Positions 21,641-33,907 of a stretch of DNA of 64,000 nucleotides are shown piece by piece. The notes under the pieces were generated by a model. The model worked only from the letters and a program-made list of their open reading frames with translations, did no database searches and had not been told where the DNA came from. Both the position numbers and the translations under genes were made by a program. The DNA is from Tricholomella constricta (lineage: Eukaryota > Basidiomycota > Agaricomycetes > Agaricales > Lyophyllaceae). The stretch lies in the NCBI GenBank assembly GCA_013368375.1, contig JAACJP010000018.1, positions 372,001 through 436,000 of the forward strand, in the 5' to 3' direction. Numbering within the stretch: the first letter of the stretch is position 1; the number at the start of each line of letters is the position of its first letter.

Positions 21641-24600
21641 GATTGTTCGATTGGCGTTAGGACAATGGACAGTCCGTTTAGGTGAGTGATCACCTCGTGT
21701 CGTGAGAGGAGGAAAGGTGGGAGGATAATGGGAGGAGTTCCTACGCGCGAGGAAGGGGAGAATAATGAGGTGTCGCTGGTACCAGATGCTGATCGTTTTT
21801 CTTTGTCTCTGGCGATCGGACAGAACAATTGCGCTAGCGGGGCACGAAAAGAAAGACAATATGCCCGAACATCTTTATAGTCCTGGTTGGGATGCCTCCC
21901 AAGAAAGGGTCCGCCGAAGAACACGAGCCCCCAATTTCGTAAGGCGCACCTGGGATTTCACTTTCATTGTCCAAACCAAATTTGGACAGTCGAGGTACAG
22001 CATCCCGATTTGGACTGGCTAAGGGTTCGACAGGCGTGTTGCAAGATGTTTGGCACAGCAATGGAGATGGCACTATTGTCTTCTAGGCATCTCGCCAGAT
22101 TCTTGGTTTCGCCGGTTCACTGGTCCGGGAATCTAGGCGAGTCACTGAGCTTACTCTCCCTCTATTGTTGCCGTTAACCACTTTCTTATCAGCCATCTTC
22201 CTACCTCTCGTTTTGATCAATTGACTCACGTAGAATCGTCCCTTTGGAATGACTGAGAAAGCTTGGAGCTCCCGCGGACCCTCCGCCCACCAAAGATCAG
22301 TCTACTCACCGTTCCGCCGACATGGCCGTCCCTCCCGAAATCACCAGCCGCCTATGCTGTGCCTCCTTCTACTCTTCCACTGATGACTTGATTCCGCAGA
22401 AGCTTTTGACAGTGATATCATTCTATGTGTTTTCTCTGGAATAGAGGCAGAGCGCATCAGTATGCGAGCTCATCGCTCTGCACAGTGTGTAATCTGATGT
22501 CGAATTCGATCTTGTGATAAATCTTACCGCGTGTGTCCATGGGATGATCAGCACGATCGAAAGAGGTGTAGTGCCTTCACACTTCCCGATTTGGTACCCT
22601 TGACCCGGCCGCCCGTCCCACGTCACAAACTTCGAGGAACCCACACAGCAACCTTAACATCATACCGACGTCGTCGTTCCCGATGAATATTCTACAGATC
22701 GTGTTCAGTTTCACCACGTTTCCACCTCATCGAAAGCTGTGCCTCTCTTCAACTTCCGTGTCTATCTCCCTAACATCATCGGTCCCTAGGGAGGACTTCG
22801 AGAGAACGTTCTGACCAGGAAGGTATGTCATATGTTCCGAACCTTTCCTGACGTCGTTCATTTCTGCGGTGAGCTCGGTAATTTCATAGGCCCTCATCGT
22901 TATATACGGCGTTACATCTTCTGCCGCTTAGGGAGCTGTCGCTCATTTGGGACTATTTACCGGAGTATCACACTAGTATCACGTCAAGGTGCCTACACGT
23001 GTAAAATATAGAACGTTGCCCTGCGTCCACGGCCTATGCAGCTCGGCCGTAATAGCCGACTTATTCCTATCTTATCAGAATCCCCAGTGGAGCATCTCGG
23101 GTCAAGCACAGTGGCGGGACCAGCGGGGGACGTGGTCAATCCTAGTATGCTGCAACGCGAGGCCCGTTTAAGCGGAAGCATTCGACATTTGCTTCCCTCC
23201 TGTATTTCCAATCGGGGAGATATCCGAGATCAGATGGATTAAGGGATAAGGAGAGAACAAGATCGGCAGCACTGATATTAGGGTTTAGATGAACACATCC
23301 ATTGTCCCCCCAAAACGGCGAATGTCGAGTCGAGGAAGGAGCGGGATACACAGAACAGTGCTTATTCCCTCCTGCCCGTCTGTAAATGAACGCCTGGATA
23401 TTTAGGCGCGACGTGTGGGTCCACCCAAGGATAGAATGCCGAAAACTCGACGCAGAAAGCATACAAATTCCAGGTTTCCCGCCGGAGTGCCTGAGAAACA
23501 ATTTCCAAACGCCTAGCCGCGAAGCGAACAGTGAGAGGGAACATCTGGGTATACAGGCACATTGCTGACTAGAAACACATATTCAGACCAGGCTGGATGT
23601 GTACAAATTGGTACGCGCAGAAAATATCACGACGGGATTACGTCGTCTTGAAAGACAATGAGTGCGGAAATAGCGAAGTTACAAACGCTATTCCATCGCT
23701 GTCAAAATGCGGCACGATGAGTCTAGTATTAAAAGTCCATGGGTCCCCACGGAGGCATCATGAAAATGAGAAGTCGATATCGTGATCAACGTAGGCGGCG
23801 GCCACGAAAACAGAGCACAATGAGCAGGGCTATAGAAAGATGAGGAGGACCTTTTGACAGAATCCACACGCCCGACGGGAGCAGAATTGACAAACTGGGG
23901 ACGCTTCTCAGTGCAAAGATCCCAGATGGATCGGGCGATTTGACCTCCAGCGGAAGACGGTCGTGCGTGCGTGACGCGAGCGAGACCGAGTCATACTATC
24001 CAAACGACAGGCGGTGGGTAGTTACTCACGCAGGACCGCGGGAACGGGCTCGACTTTTCGCCATCCAACGTATTTCGCGCCCGCCCGGTAAATCTTTGGG
24101 CCTGTATCAATTTGCGTAGGAAGTGTAGATGCATGTGTGTTCGGTACGGCATTTGTAGTTATAAGTAAGATGCGATGTGTTATGCCCCACCAAAATCGAC
24201 GCACTCCTTGGCTGTCGGGAGGAGTCCTGTCGTCCTGGATAAGCGAACAATGTAGAAACGCGTATATACAGAAGAAGAATCATATCACAGCCATATGATT
24301 TCGTTGCTTCGAGTTTATCCCGTGCCCTTCTTTCGGTTAAGTGACCCGCCAAGTAGGAAAAATCACCACCATCGCGGGGAATGGCAGAAATATCGGAGGT
24401 AGAGCGTGAGCATGATGAGCGCCGTGGCGAGTCATAAACCTGGCAGATAACAGAGAATCGTCGCATCGTGGCGGCGCATGCGCGTCACAGGCAATTTCAT
24501 CTCTTTTCCTGATCATCGATGCTCCCTCCACAGCGGCAGTGCCCGCAAGGGTGCTCACATGCCATGTTGTTACAGTCCTACGATAGAAATCGTTTCATGT

Positions 24601-24811
24601 ACATTGTCCATCGGCGGTTAATGAGAAACCGCGACGATCCACGTCCAAGCCTTGCGCGCCGCGGATGTAATTAAAGGTGAAACACGGGCTGTCACAGCGT
24701 GACGCCACGCGATTTTGGCCAACTCTGCGTGTCAGTGACAACTCCATCTTCACGCCACTGCCAACTGATTCACAAGCCTTTCATCCTTCTGCTCTACTTA
24801 CTTCGGAAGCC
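21641..24811. other. 3.2-kb stretch without a recognised gene
   Basis: Includes the upstream regions of the HMG-box gene and the DNA glycosylase. A 40-codon frame from an ATG at 22321 (starts MAVPPEITSRL) has no recognisable family. No tRNA-like B box or transposon motif was found by eye. Confidence 0.4.
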
Positions 24812-25693
24812 ATGAAAAGATCACGTTCACCTTCTCCCGTCGTAGCACTTCAGCCGGTTCCAGGCTCTCCCCACAAAGCGAAGAAACTCAAAATCCATAC
24901 CTCCTATGTCGTCCAATCTCCTTTTCCCGACTTTGCACACCCGACTGCTGCGGAAGCTCTCCAGGTATATGATGTTCTTGTCGAAGCACACCCAGGCCAT
25001 CGCGCCGTCCGGAGGCCACCCACGATGACCAGCAACTCCGCATGCACTTGTGGTAATGTTCCAAACGTTGTCGAAGCTCTCATCGGCGTCATCCTCTCTC
25101 AAAATACATCTGGTCGGAACTCCGCTGCCGCAAAGACCAGCTTGGACGCTGCATTCGGGCGCAATAATTTTGCAGCCATCGCGTCCGCGCCCAGAGCGGA
25201 CGTCGTAGAGGCGATCCGACACGGGGGGCTCGCGAACAAGAAAGCAGCCACCATCCAAAATATCCTCGCCTCTATCAAAGAGAATCACGGAGATTATTCC
25301 CTGCAGCATCTCGCACAGACCGACGTCGATAAACGGCTCTCCGATGACGTGATCATGCAGGAGCTCATCTCGTATGACGGCGTGGGGCCTAAAACCGCTT
25401 CATGTGTTCTGTTGTTCTGTCTCGGGCGGGACTCCTTCGCGGTCGATACGCACGTATTCCGCTTGAGCAAGGTCCTGGGGTGGGTGCCAGACAAGGCGGA
25501 CAGGGTCCTGGCGCAGGCCCATCTCGACCGGCGGATTCCTGGGGAACTCAAATACGGCCTGCATGTTTTGATGATGCAACATGGCAGGACATGCAAGGGT
25601 TGCAAGAAGTCGGGATCTGTTGAAACTTGTGTATTGAAGACATACCTCAAGGGGCGGAGGGCGCAGGCGCAGGGGGCGGGCCGACAGGGGTAG
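24812..25693 (+). CDS. HhH-GPD DNA glycosylase, endonuclease III-like, 293 aa
   Basis: Single exon; I chose the ATG at 24812 because the region upstream is not family-like. The helix-hairpin-helix GVGPKTASCV carries K194 and is followed by AVDTHVFR with D212. Their spacing of 18 residues equals that of the catalytic Lys and Asp in E. coli Nth. These enzymes remove damaged or mismatched bases in base-excision repair in the nucleus or mitochondria. The N-terminus is short and basic (KRSRSPSP, KAKKLK). The C-terminal HGR is followed by only three cysteines (C-x2-C-x8-C) instead of the four in the usual Fe-S loop, so the cluster is probably altered or absent. Confidence 0.9.
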   Translation: MKRSRSPSPVVALQPVPGSPHKAKKLKIHTSYVVQSPFPDFAHPTAAEALQVYDVLVEAHPGHRAVRRPPTMTSNSACTCGNVPNVVEALIGVILSQNTSGRNSAAAKTSLDAAFGRNNFAAIASAPRADVVEAIRHGGLANKKAATIQNILASIKENHGDYSLQHLAQTDVDKRLSDDVIMQELISYDGVGPKTASCVLLFCLGRDSFAVDTHVFRLSKVLGWVPDKADRVLAQAHLDRRIPGELKYGLHVLMMQHGRTCKGCKKSGSVETCVLKTYLKGRRAQAQGAGRQG

Positions 25694-28600
25694 TCTTCCC
25701 GATTGAGCTTAACAACGGAGGCAACTGCCAGATCGGGTACTATTTGTCTAAATCCTCACTTGTAAACAAATCGCGCTGCCCCCGGATCTAGCGATCAAGA
25801 TCGATGTGATAATCAAAAGGTTGGCATCGTTGCCGAGGGAGAGCGCCCTCTCCTCGACACTCACACTCGCACTCACACTCACACCGGCGCCTTCTGCGTC
25901 CTGTGATGAGTGATGAGAGTTTCGGCTGCTGTACCTGTTTATTCTCTTCTTTGGAGCCTTGCAGATCGTCTGATGCATCGCTCGACGTGACACGTGTAAC
26001 GATGACGGCTGCGCTGTGCTGCATATGCTTCCCAGGACAAGGCCACATACTAGCGCTTCTACGCCGAACTCGCCCTAGAAGTCGCTTTCTCATCACGTCC
26101 GGTAGATCTCGGACGCTCGACCCCTCAACTCGACCTTAGCGCCGTAGCCGTGTCAGCACCCCTCCCTCCAAAGGGTAGAAAACTTCACGCGGGTGGGTTA
26201 TTGTTGGTTTCAGTGGGTCCAGCGCCGCCCTTCTGATGTTCCTCAAAGACTTCTCATCCGTCTAGGCCCCCCAAACGTCTTCCTTTGTCCCCAACAACAC
26301 CACCCGAGCATCACGAAACGTGTCTTCCCACAGCCCAGAGAACGCATGATGCGCCACATTAGCGCAATCAATCCGTTCGTATCGTACTGTGGGAGCATAA
26401 GCAACCTCGGTGAGTAAATCTTTTTCCGGCGTCAATTGAACAACCCAAACTCAATCTGTGCCCTGTTTTTTTTTTCCAACAGATTGGTCTTTAGTGCTGG
26501 CCCTGCACATCTATCTCATCATCAGCTGCTGCTGCTGCCTAATTCCTCAATTATGTGGACGGGGGGATTTTCTTTGGCGACGTTCCGGCCCTTGCACAAT
26601 CATTCACAACAACTTGGAAAGACGGAGCGGTAGATAAGATCGGCACGCGCTTAACGGAATCCTTACACACTCTCCAAAACATTGCTAATAACCGCCGGCA
26701 CGGCCGGCGCCATCTATGCTCTCCAGCGCCCAAGTAGTATGCGCTGTGTGCTCGTCTTGTAGATCCGGATGGCCATGCTGTGTACCAACCCAAGGGCATT
26801 TCCAAGAGGAATAACTCTCCAGTTCTGGTGGGGAGGAGGACTGCATGTCAGTCTAAATGTCATGTGGGTAAATCTCTACCTCGGAAGGCAACTTGTCTGA
26901 TGGGGATACGGATACCCACTCAATCAAGGCCCTCTGCGAGTCTGCGAGTTGCTTTTACAATTGGTGTTGGTGGCGTCGCCTGCTGGATCAATCCCCTCTC
27001 AGTCCGATCCCGACTCGGGATCAGTTTTTCCGCCGTCGAAAATCGAAATGAGACCGAAAGCGAAAGTTGTGTGCTTTTTCTACGACGTTCCACGAGGCTC
27101 GCATTGGTTTGTGGGCGTCACAATACGCAATCTTTTTCTTTTTCTCATCCTCTCGCTTCTCTCACTTTTTTTGTTTTAATCGATGATTGATAATTGAAAA
27201 TTGTTCCGAGTGTATGTTAATGACCAGCTGGCTGTGACTGACTGACTGTTTCCTCCGCCGTAGAACACGCCACGCCACGCACGCACGTACGCATCCCCGC
27301 ATGTCCATACATACCTCTGAGGGCCAGACCAGGCTGCCTGCCTGCCACTTTGGTAACGAACAACGAACATTATTCTTATCTCCTCCGTTCCGATATCGTG
27401 AGTGAGCGAGGCCAGAATATTTGCAAATTCGGAATCACGCCGACAATGAGCTTTCGCCATATGTGCTTTTCCTTGTCCGTGTCTTTGTTCGTGGACACCT
27501 TCACAGATCCAACTTTGGCCTGTCCGGTAACTCATCCACAAGATCCAGGTGCCACCGCCACCACCACCCAGTGAGCACCTGATAGTAAAGTTCCCAGGCT
27601 GCCCGCAGCCCGCAGCCCCCTGCCAGATGCACAGACACACTCTCCGGGACACCCGTGGCCTTCTTCCAGTGTGGGTGCTCTCCTTGGAATAGTCACCGTA
27701 TCTTTGTACATCACATGTCATGATCGTGTTTCCGTAGCAGCCAGACCAGAAGCCAGGAGACAGGAGCCAGGAGCCTAGCTTCGTCGATCCGTGTTTCACT
27801 CCGGCCTTCACTTATGGAACCTGTTAGCATGTGGAAGTCGAAGTCGTGTCCGCGAAGAGCGAGCGCTCTGATCGATCTACGCACTATGACATAGTGCAGC
27901 ACAGGTTGAGACTTTGAATAGATATATTATCCGCCGACGTCTGCGCATTCGAATTTCGAAGGATCACACTGCCGAAAATATAACATGAAGGTGAAGAAGA
28001 AATCCTTCCGTCGCGACGAACAAACCAGTGACTGGATGGATGGATGTTCGAAATACCATGTTCTACGGGGACGTCGGAGTGCAGAAGAGCGTACGTAACA
28101 TTAATATTGAGGAGGCGCAAGGCGCAGCGCCATAATCCACATGACATAGCCTTTGTGAAGAGAATGTGAAGAGCAGCGGCGGCTGTGCGCCGTCTCGGAC
28201 TCGGACTCGGATCATGATGCGTTTGTTTGCACTAGTGGAAGGTGCCAAACAACGCGTCAGGTTTCGAGTCCCTCCTGTTTTCTATACTATCGTCCCCTAC
28301 GCCCATCATGTGCAGGGACATGTGCGGGGAATCAACTTTTGTGTATTTCGTTCACCGTGTCTGAACGGATTCAATCGATAACGGCTCATACGCGGATTGT
28401 CGGTCGATCTCAGGACTTGGACTCGGACTTGCGGTGAAAGCCCGGGTTAGAGGAACACAGGCGACGATTTCTGGTAAGGATTCGCATGCATCCCTGCATG
28501 TAAGCCTCGGCTCATTGCTTGTAGGTCCGCCCACCAGGATATATGCTCGGTTTCCCCCTGTTCCCGCTCATGATCAGGACTGGCAAGGGAATACGACGAC

Positions 28601-29821
28601 GTCATCCCCGGGTGTATGCGAAGGCGACCCTGTACCCCGCATCCTGTTCAGTTCATCTCGGAACATGCACCCCGGACCCCATGGCCAGCGCATGCGTACA
28701 GTAACGTATAGGCCGCTGACGACATATCGATGTGATTTATGTTTAATACCCGCCGATTGAGACAGCGTGTCCATTGCGTTGACGCCTCGCCAGGAGAGAC
28801 CCTGCATGTGTTTCGGATCCTGGGCTTGGCCTTGGAGGATTATCGTTCTCATCGTTGCCGGCAGTTGGAATGGAGCGTATGTGTGTATGTCCTTGTGATC
28901 CTGGTGAGCAACGAAGCAACGAACCCCTCGTAAAACCGTAATGCCTATCTGATCGTTAATTCAGGTCTGCATGGGCGGCGCCCATCCTCAAATTTTAGAT
29001 CCTTTTCTCCGTTGGAATGCCCAAGTTCCCCATTGGCATATGATTATCCGAGTCACGTATGAGAGGGACGCAATGGATGGATTCCAGAGGAGCTCGGACC
29101 GCGAGTTTCGTAAATAGGTTTCCGAAGCAAAGCGACATTGAGCACTCTGGGTTTAGGGTATGACGCAATTCATCTATGGTTTACCGTCGCCTGTCGTTGC
29201 TGAACGCCGAACAGCAGAGGAAATGCCAATATTGCGCCCGCATGCAGGCCTTTCGTCATATACGGATCTTGCGCATCTCGGGGAATAGAGTCAGATGGTC
29301 TACCCGAGATCGCGTTTTCCCCTCCGTCACCTCCTCCGCGGAGGCAAAGAGGTGTTTACTGTATTCGTCCCAAGGTTCAGCTGACCGCCCGGAGTTTGCA
29401 AGCTCCGGATACGGTATCATTAACCCGAGGCTTTGGTGCAGAAACGACAGACAAGGCAAGTTGATCACAAAGTATCGGATACCTCGCCGCGATCCAAGAT
29501 GTTCAGCTGTCCATGAGATTTCCTTCGGGTATGATATGCACATGGCGTACGAAATAGTATGTCAGTTGAAAAACCGAGGGGTCGTGTCTTCGTCTTTAGC
29601 CCTCGTCCGCCTCGTGTTTTCAAACCATCATCAAGAGCCATTGTCCATCACGTGTATTGTTAAGGGCAGGTTATGATCATGGATCATGATCGTTCTCATG
29701 CTCGTCACTGCATTACACCGGCCAAACGTAGGCCCTGGCGACAAGCATCTCAGTGCGTGTTTGGCCACTCAGACCACCTCTAATACGACGCCCGCAGTAT
29801 TCAAGGTGTAATCAGCTTATT
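25694..29821. other. 4.1-kb stretch without a recognised gene
   Basis: Several short frames but no recognised family. The best candidate is a small two-exon frame at about 26346-26637: a typical intron (GTGAGT... long T tract ...CAACAG, about 26411-26482) joins an ATG exon at 26346 to a hydrophobic Cys-rich segment. A CACTCA-type simple repeat lies near 25859-25885. None is strong enough to call. Confidence 0.35.
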
Positions 29822-30954
29822 ATGCCTGCAAATCAGTCAGCACCCTTTAACTGCGCATTGTGCTCTACGCTGACATTATCGTCAGCAGCGCTGTCTCCAC
29901 CGTTGTGTGGGCTCGCTTACCCACTGAACTCACCAGAGAGATTATTCTATACCTTGCAGCAACGGACATCAAAACAGCTCGCATCCTTCGATTGGTCTCC
30001 CGCTATACAAATGTCTGGGTCCTCCCATTACTATTCCGCACCCTCACATTCACCTCACCGGATCATATCACACGTTTCGCCACCACTCTTCTCCCCAAAC
30101 GAAAGCTTCACATCCCAGCGCTCAAATCCAACCTCCACACAATCCCTCGACCGCTCTCCTCATACTCGATCGAGTCACTCGCACTGGTCGTCAACACCCG
30201 GCTGCCATCCGTCGAGACCGCACTGGCCAACGTCGCCCCAGCGTTCGCGCGGCTCAAGAACCTCGTCATCACCGGCCAAAACCTCTCCGCCAACGCCCAC
30301 TGGCTGCGCCAACACCCTATCCACCCTAAAAACATGATGATCCTCCACTTCGGCGCGCCCCATCTCGTCAACTACAAGGAGCCCTTATTCCAACGCGTGA
30401 CGCACCTCTACACCTCCACGCTCGCAGGCCACCGCAACTCCTTCGTGACGGACCTCCCCCGGCTCACGCATCTGGCCGTACACACGCGCCTGCAGCACGC
30501 CTCGGAGTACATGCCCGTCATCGCAGACGCGCTCCTCCGCCTCCTCGAAATGACACCGCAGCTCCAGCTCTTTGTATTTGTGCTTAATAGTTATGACCCG
30601 CAGGACGAGAAGCTCAAGGAGTGGATGCGCGTGCTGAGGCGGTGTCTGAGGGACAAGCGGTTTATTGCTCTACCGTATTTCCGTCATCCGCGTATGGAGT
30701 GGGATCGGATTCTCAAGGGCAAGGATAGTGTTTGGGATCGAGCGCTGGCTTGGCGCGCTATGCAGCAAAGGGGTAATCTGTCCGAGGCGGCTCGATACAC
30801 GGCAGAGCTCCTGAAGGAATTGCAGATGGAGAATGTGCTGCTTATGGAAAGGAAGTGCATCGTGGATTGGGAGATTGATTTGGTGCAGCGTGAGGGATAC
30901 GTTCCATATGAAGGGGATCCGACTGAGCGACGTGAGGCTGTTATGCTCCTTTAG
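29822..30954 (+). CDS. F-box-like protein, about 360 aa
   Basis: The main exon is open from about 29886 to the TAG at 30952-30954. It has no ATG at its start. A start at 29822 joined through a 50-nt intron (29836-29885, with branch CTGAC and acceptor CGTCAG) gives a short leader MPANHSAVSTVVWARLPTEL in frame. The F-box-like segment follows (LPTELTREIILYLAATDIKTARILRLVSRY is its core region, about residues 15-45), then a helical/LRR-like body and an acidic end. F-box proteins recruit substrates to SCF ubiquitin ligases. The 3' end of this gene is copied into the tandem array downstream. Confidence 0.7.
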
Positions 30955-32131
30955 CGTCATTGGGTTAATGTTTTTATTTTTTATTGTTGTAGTTTATACA
31001 CAAACTCGTGAGTGGGGTCTTCATGTTCGATGGTTGGATATCATTGACCTTGATTTCTTAGCGTACCCCAAACTGGTCCATTTTTGAGGGATTCACTGAC
31101 TTCTCGCTTTCTCTTTACTAGGATTTAAGGTTGCATTGCTGTACCGACCGAAAACTGCGGCCTTCGTTCGCGTTGATCTATTGCCTATTGCTTTCGCGCT
31201 TTCGTATCACGTCTTCTTTTCCATTATGCTCTTCAAATGTATCCCACCGCCCTAGCACCACCACACATCACGCATTGCAATCAAATCCCATCATCGACGT
31301 CAGGACAGGAACTCACTCTTTCATTCTGCACCCCTCCTTCCTTCCATCTCTTCTCTTCTCTTCTCGAGGCTTCGTTCCGAAAATACGAATCACAGATATA
31401 ACGCACGAGGGATTGTTCCTTCACTCGACGTCGTTACCCCAAATCTTTCCCGCTTCTGTTGATATCGTATCCATCGTGTCCTGGCTGCTTGAGGAACCGC
31501 CTGTCGAAGGAACTCAGGAACTCACTCTCACCCTTCATCTTCAACTTTATTATTTATCCTTCTAGGTAGGGACAAGCCGCAATTCCGGATCGTCGTTACC
31601 TCTCTCCACAGTACGGTACGCTGATCGTCAGTCCCATCTCTTGATTGCGACATCGCAACACCAACATCGACATCTCAGAGCCCTCCATTTCTATCTCCAT
31701 TTCCATTTCGCACCCTACATGTACAACAAGCTTTCTGACAAGCCCACCCCGATCTTGCCCCGTCACTGTCTAAAACCCTCGATCTGTGGGTGTGTTCCCT
31801 CCAGCCGCATGCACATGAACGGACGGACGATGTCTTGTTCCCTTTCCCCGTCACCCGATTTACGATCCAGGATTCACGATTCAGGATCGCGGATTATCGT
31901 TCGCACCCTGCGTTTGGGTATTTTATCGCTCGAGACGAAGAGCCTTCATCAACTCACAGCTCAAGTCGAGTTGTGTCACGCGGTCGAACGGACGCCTCTC
32001 CGTCCGAGTCATCTGTCCATGAACTTGTTCCGAAATACGCCCGGGCCGTAGGAGCAGGAACACGAACGTTGCTATCTATACCTTCTACCTTTCATCCCTC
32101 TCACATGTGGGCATTCTGAATCGTGCGTTCA
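30927..32131 (+). repeat. Tandem unit 1, beginning inside the last codons of the F-box gene
   Basis: The unit starts at the final codons of the F-box gene and includes its 3' flank. Landmarks shared with the later units are GCGTACCCCAAACTGG near 31061, ACCGAAAACTGCGG near 31146, and TCACGCGGTCGAACGGACG near 31976. About 1.2 kb. Confidence 0.85.
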
Positions 32132-32834
32132 GCGCGTCTCTTTAATTTACCCGCATTCGTGAGTAACGTTTTCATGCTCAATGGCTGGAATAAGATGACG
32201 GACTTTGCCCTCGATCTGTTTAGCGTGCCCCAAAACACTGGTCAATTTTTGAGAGAGAGTTGCATCTCAGTTTCTCCTTGATTTATAATCAGGGAGGAAG
32301 ATTGGACTGGTATGGTTTCTGAATTTGCGTTGATCTACTGCTTTCACGCTTTCACGCTATCACGTCTTCTGTTCCCTTATGCTCTTCAGTGTAATCCACT
32401 ACCCTCGACACCACCACGCTGCATCACCCATTACAATCGACTCCCACCATCAGGACATGCTCGAAGAAACTTACCCTTCATTCTGCAACCCCCCTCTTCC
32501 ATCCTTCCATCTCTTCTCTTTTCGAGGCTTCGTTCCGAAAATACGACTCACAGATGCATGAGGGATTGTTTCTTTAGGGTTAGGGTTAGGGCCGTTTGGT
32601 ATCTTATCGCTCGAGACCGAAGAGCCTTCATTAACTCAAACTCAAGTCAAGTTGTCACGCGGTCGAACGGACGGACGGACGGACTCGCCTCTCCGCCCGA
32701 GTGATCTGGACTTCCGAGATGTACCCGGGTACATGAACGCTCCTATACCTTTCATCCCCCTCACATGTGGCCATCCCTGCGTTTAGCGCAAACGCTCACG
32801 ACTGACATCCAACTCTTCGTCGTTCCCGCAGAGA
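32132..32834 (+). repeat. Tandem unit 2, with a ~0.4-kb deletion sealed by telomere repeats
   Basis: About 0.7 kb. It lacks the F-box-end segment and the central 400 or so bases present in units 1, 3 and 4. The shared landmarks GCGTGCCCCAAAAC (32224) and the GGTCGAACGG block (32660) frame the gap. Confidence 0.85.
32574..32591 (+). repeat. Interstitial telomeric repeat (TTAGGG)3
   Basis: Three exact copies of the fungal/vertebrate-type telomere hexamer sit exactly at the deletion junction of unit 2. The flanks match units 3 and 4 on each side (GTTTCTT on the left, GTTTGGTAT on the right), and no telomere repeats occur in the other units. Confidence 0.95.
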
Positions 32835-33907
32835 TCGACGTGAGGCCATCATGCTCCTTTAGCGTCACTCGGTTAATTTCCCCTCCGTCTCTTTTGGCTA
32901 AAAGGTTATTGACCTCGATCTCTTAGCGTACCCCAAACTGGTCATCTCAGTTTCTCTTTACTAGGGTTTTCTCTTCGAGTAGGGAAGGATTGGATTGATG
33001 TCTTTTCTGACCGACCGAAAACTGCGGTCGTTTGCGTTGATCTATTGCCCGAGTCTGCTCTTCAGTGTATTCCACTACCCTCAACACCACCATGCGCATC
33101 ACCCATTGCAATCGAATCCCATCATCATCGATGTCAGGAGATGCTCAAAGGAACTTAGCCTTCATTCTGCACCCTCCTCCTTCCATCCTTCCATCTCTTC
33201 TTAGGCTTACGTTCCGAAAATACGAATCCACAGACACATGCATATGCACGAGGAATCGTTTCTTAGCTTGATGTTGATGTCTGTCGTTACCCCAAATCTT
33301 TCCCGCTTCTCTTGTGTCCTGGCTGCTTGAGGAACCGCCTGTCGAATGAAGTCACCCTTCATCTGTATCCTTCTAGGTAGACGTGGGGTAGGGCAAGCCA
33401 CAATGCCGAATCGTCACCTTCGTCAGCCCCATCTCTTGACCGCGACCTCCCAACATCAATATCAACATCGACATCTGACTCGGAGCCCTCCTTTTCGCAC
33501 CCTACAACAGGCTTTCTGACAGCCCACACACAGAGAACAGGCACGAACCCGATCTTGCCCGTCACTATCACTATCTAAAACCCTCAATCTGTGTTCTCTC
33601 CAGCCGCAGCCGCGTGTACAGACGATCTCCTTTCCCCCTTTCCCCTTCGCCCGATCCACGATCCACGATCGCTGATTTTGCTCACACCTGCGTTTGGTAT
33701 TTTATTGCTCGAGACGAAGAGCTTTCATCAAGTCAAGTCAAGCTGTCACGCGGTCGAACGGACGGACGGACTCGCCTCTCCGCGTCTCCGTCCGTCATCT
33801 GAACTTCCGAGATCTACCCGGGGCGCAGAAGCAGGAACACGATCGTTTCAATAAATCTCATCTCCCTTACATGTGCGTTCAACGCTCACGGATACCACCT
33901 CTTTTTC
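32835..33907 (+). repeat. Tandem unit 3
   Basis: Begins with CGACGTGAGGCC...CTCCTTTAGCGTCACT, a copy of the last codons and stop of the F-box gene. It contains all landmarks (32927, 33014, 33746) and is about 1.07 kb. Confidence 0.85.

Noticed and set aside
32574..32591. A true chromosome end or subtelomere at the TTAGGG run
   Set aside because: Only three repeats, with the same tandem-unit sequence continuing on both sides.
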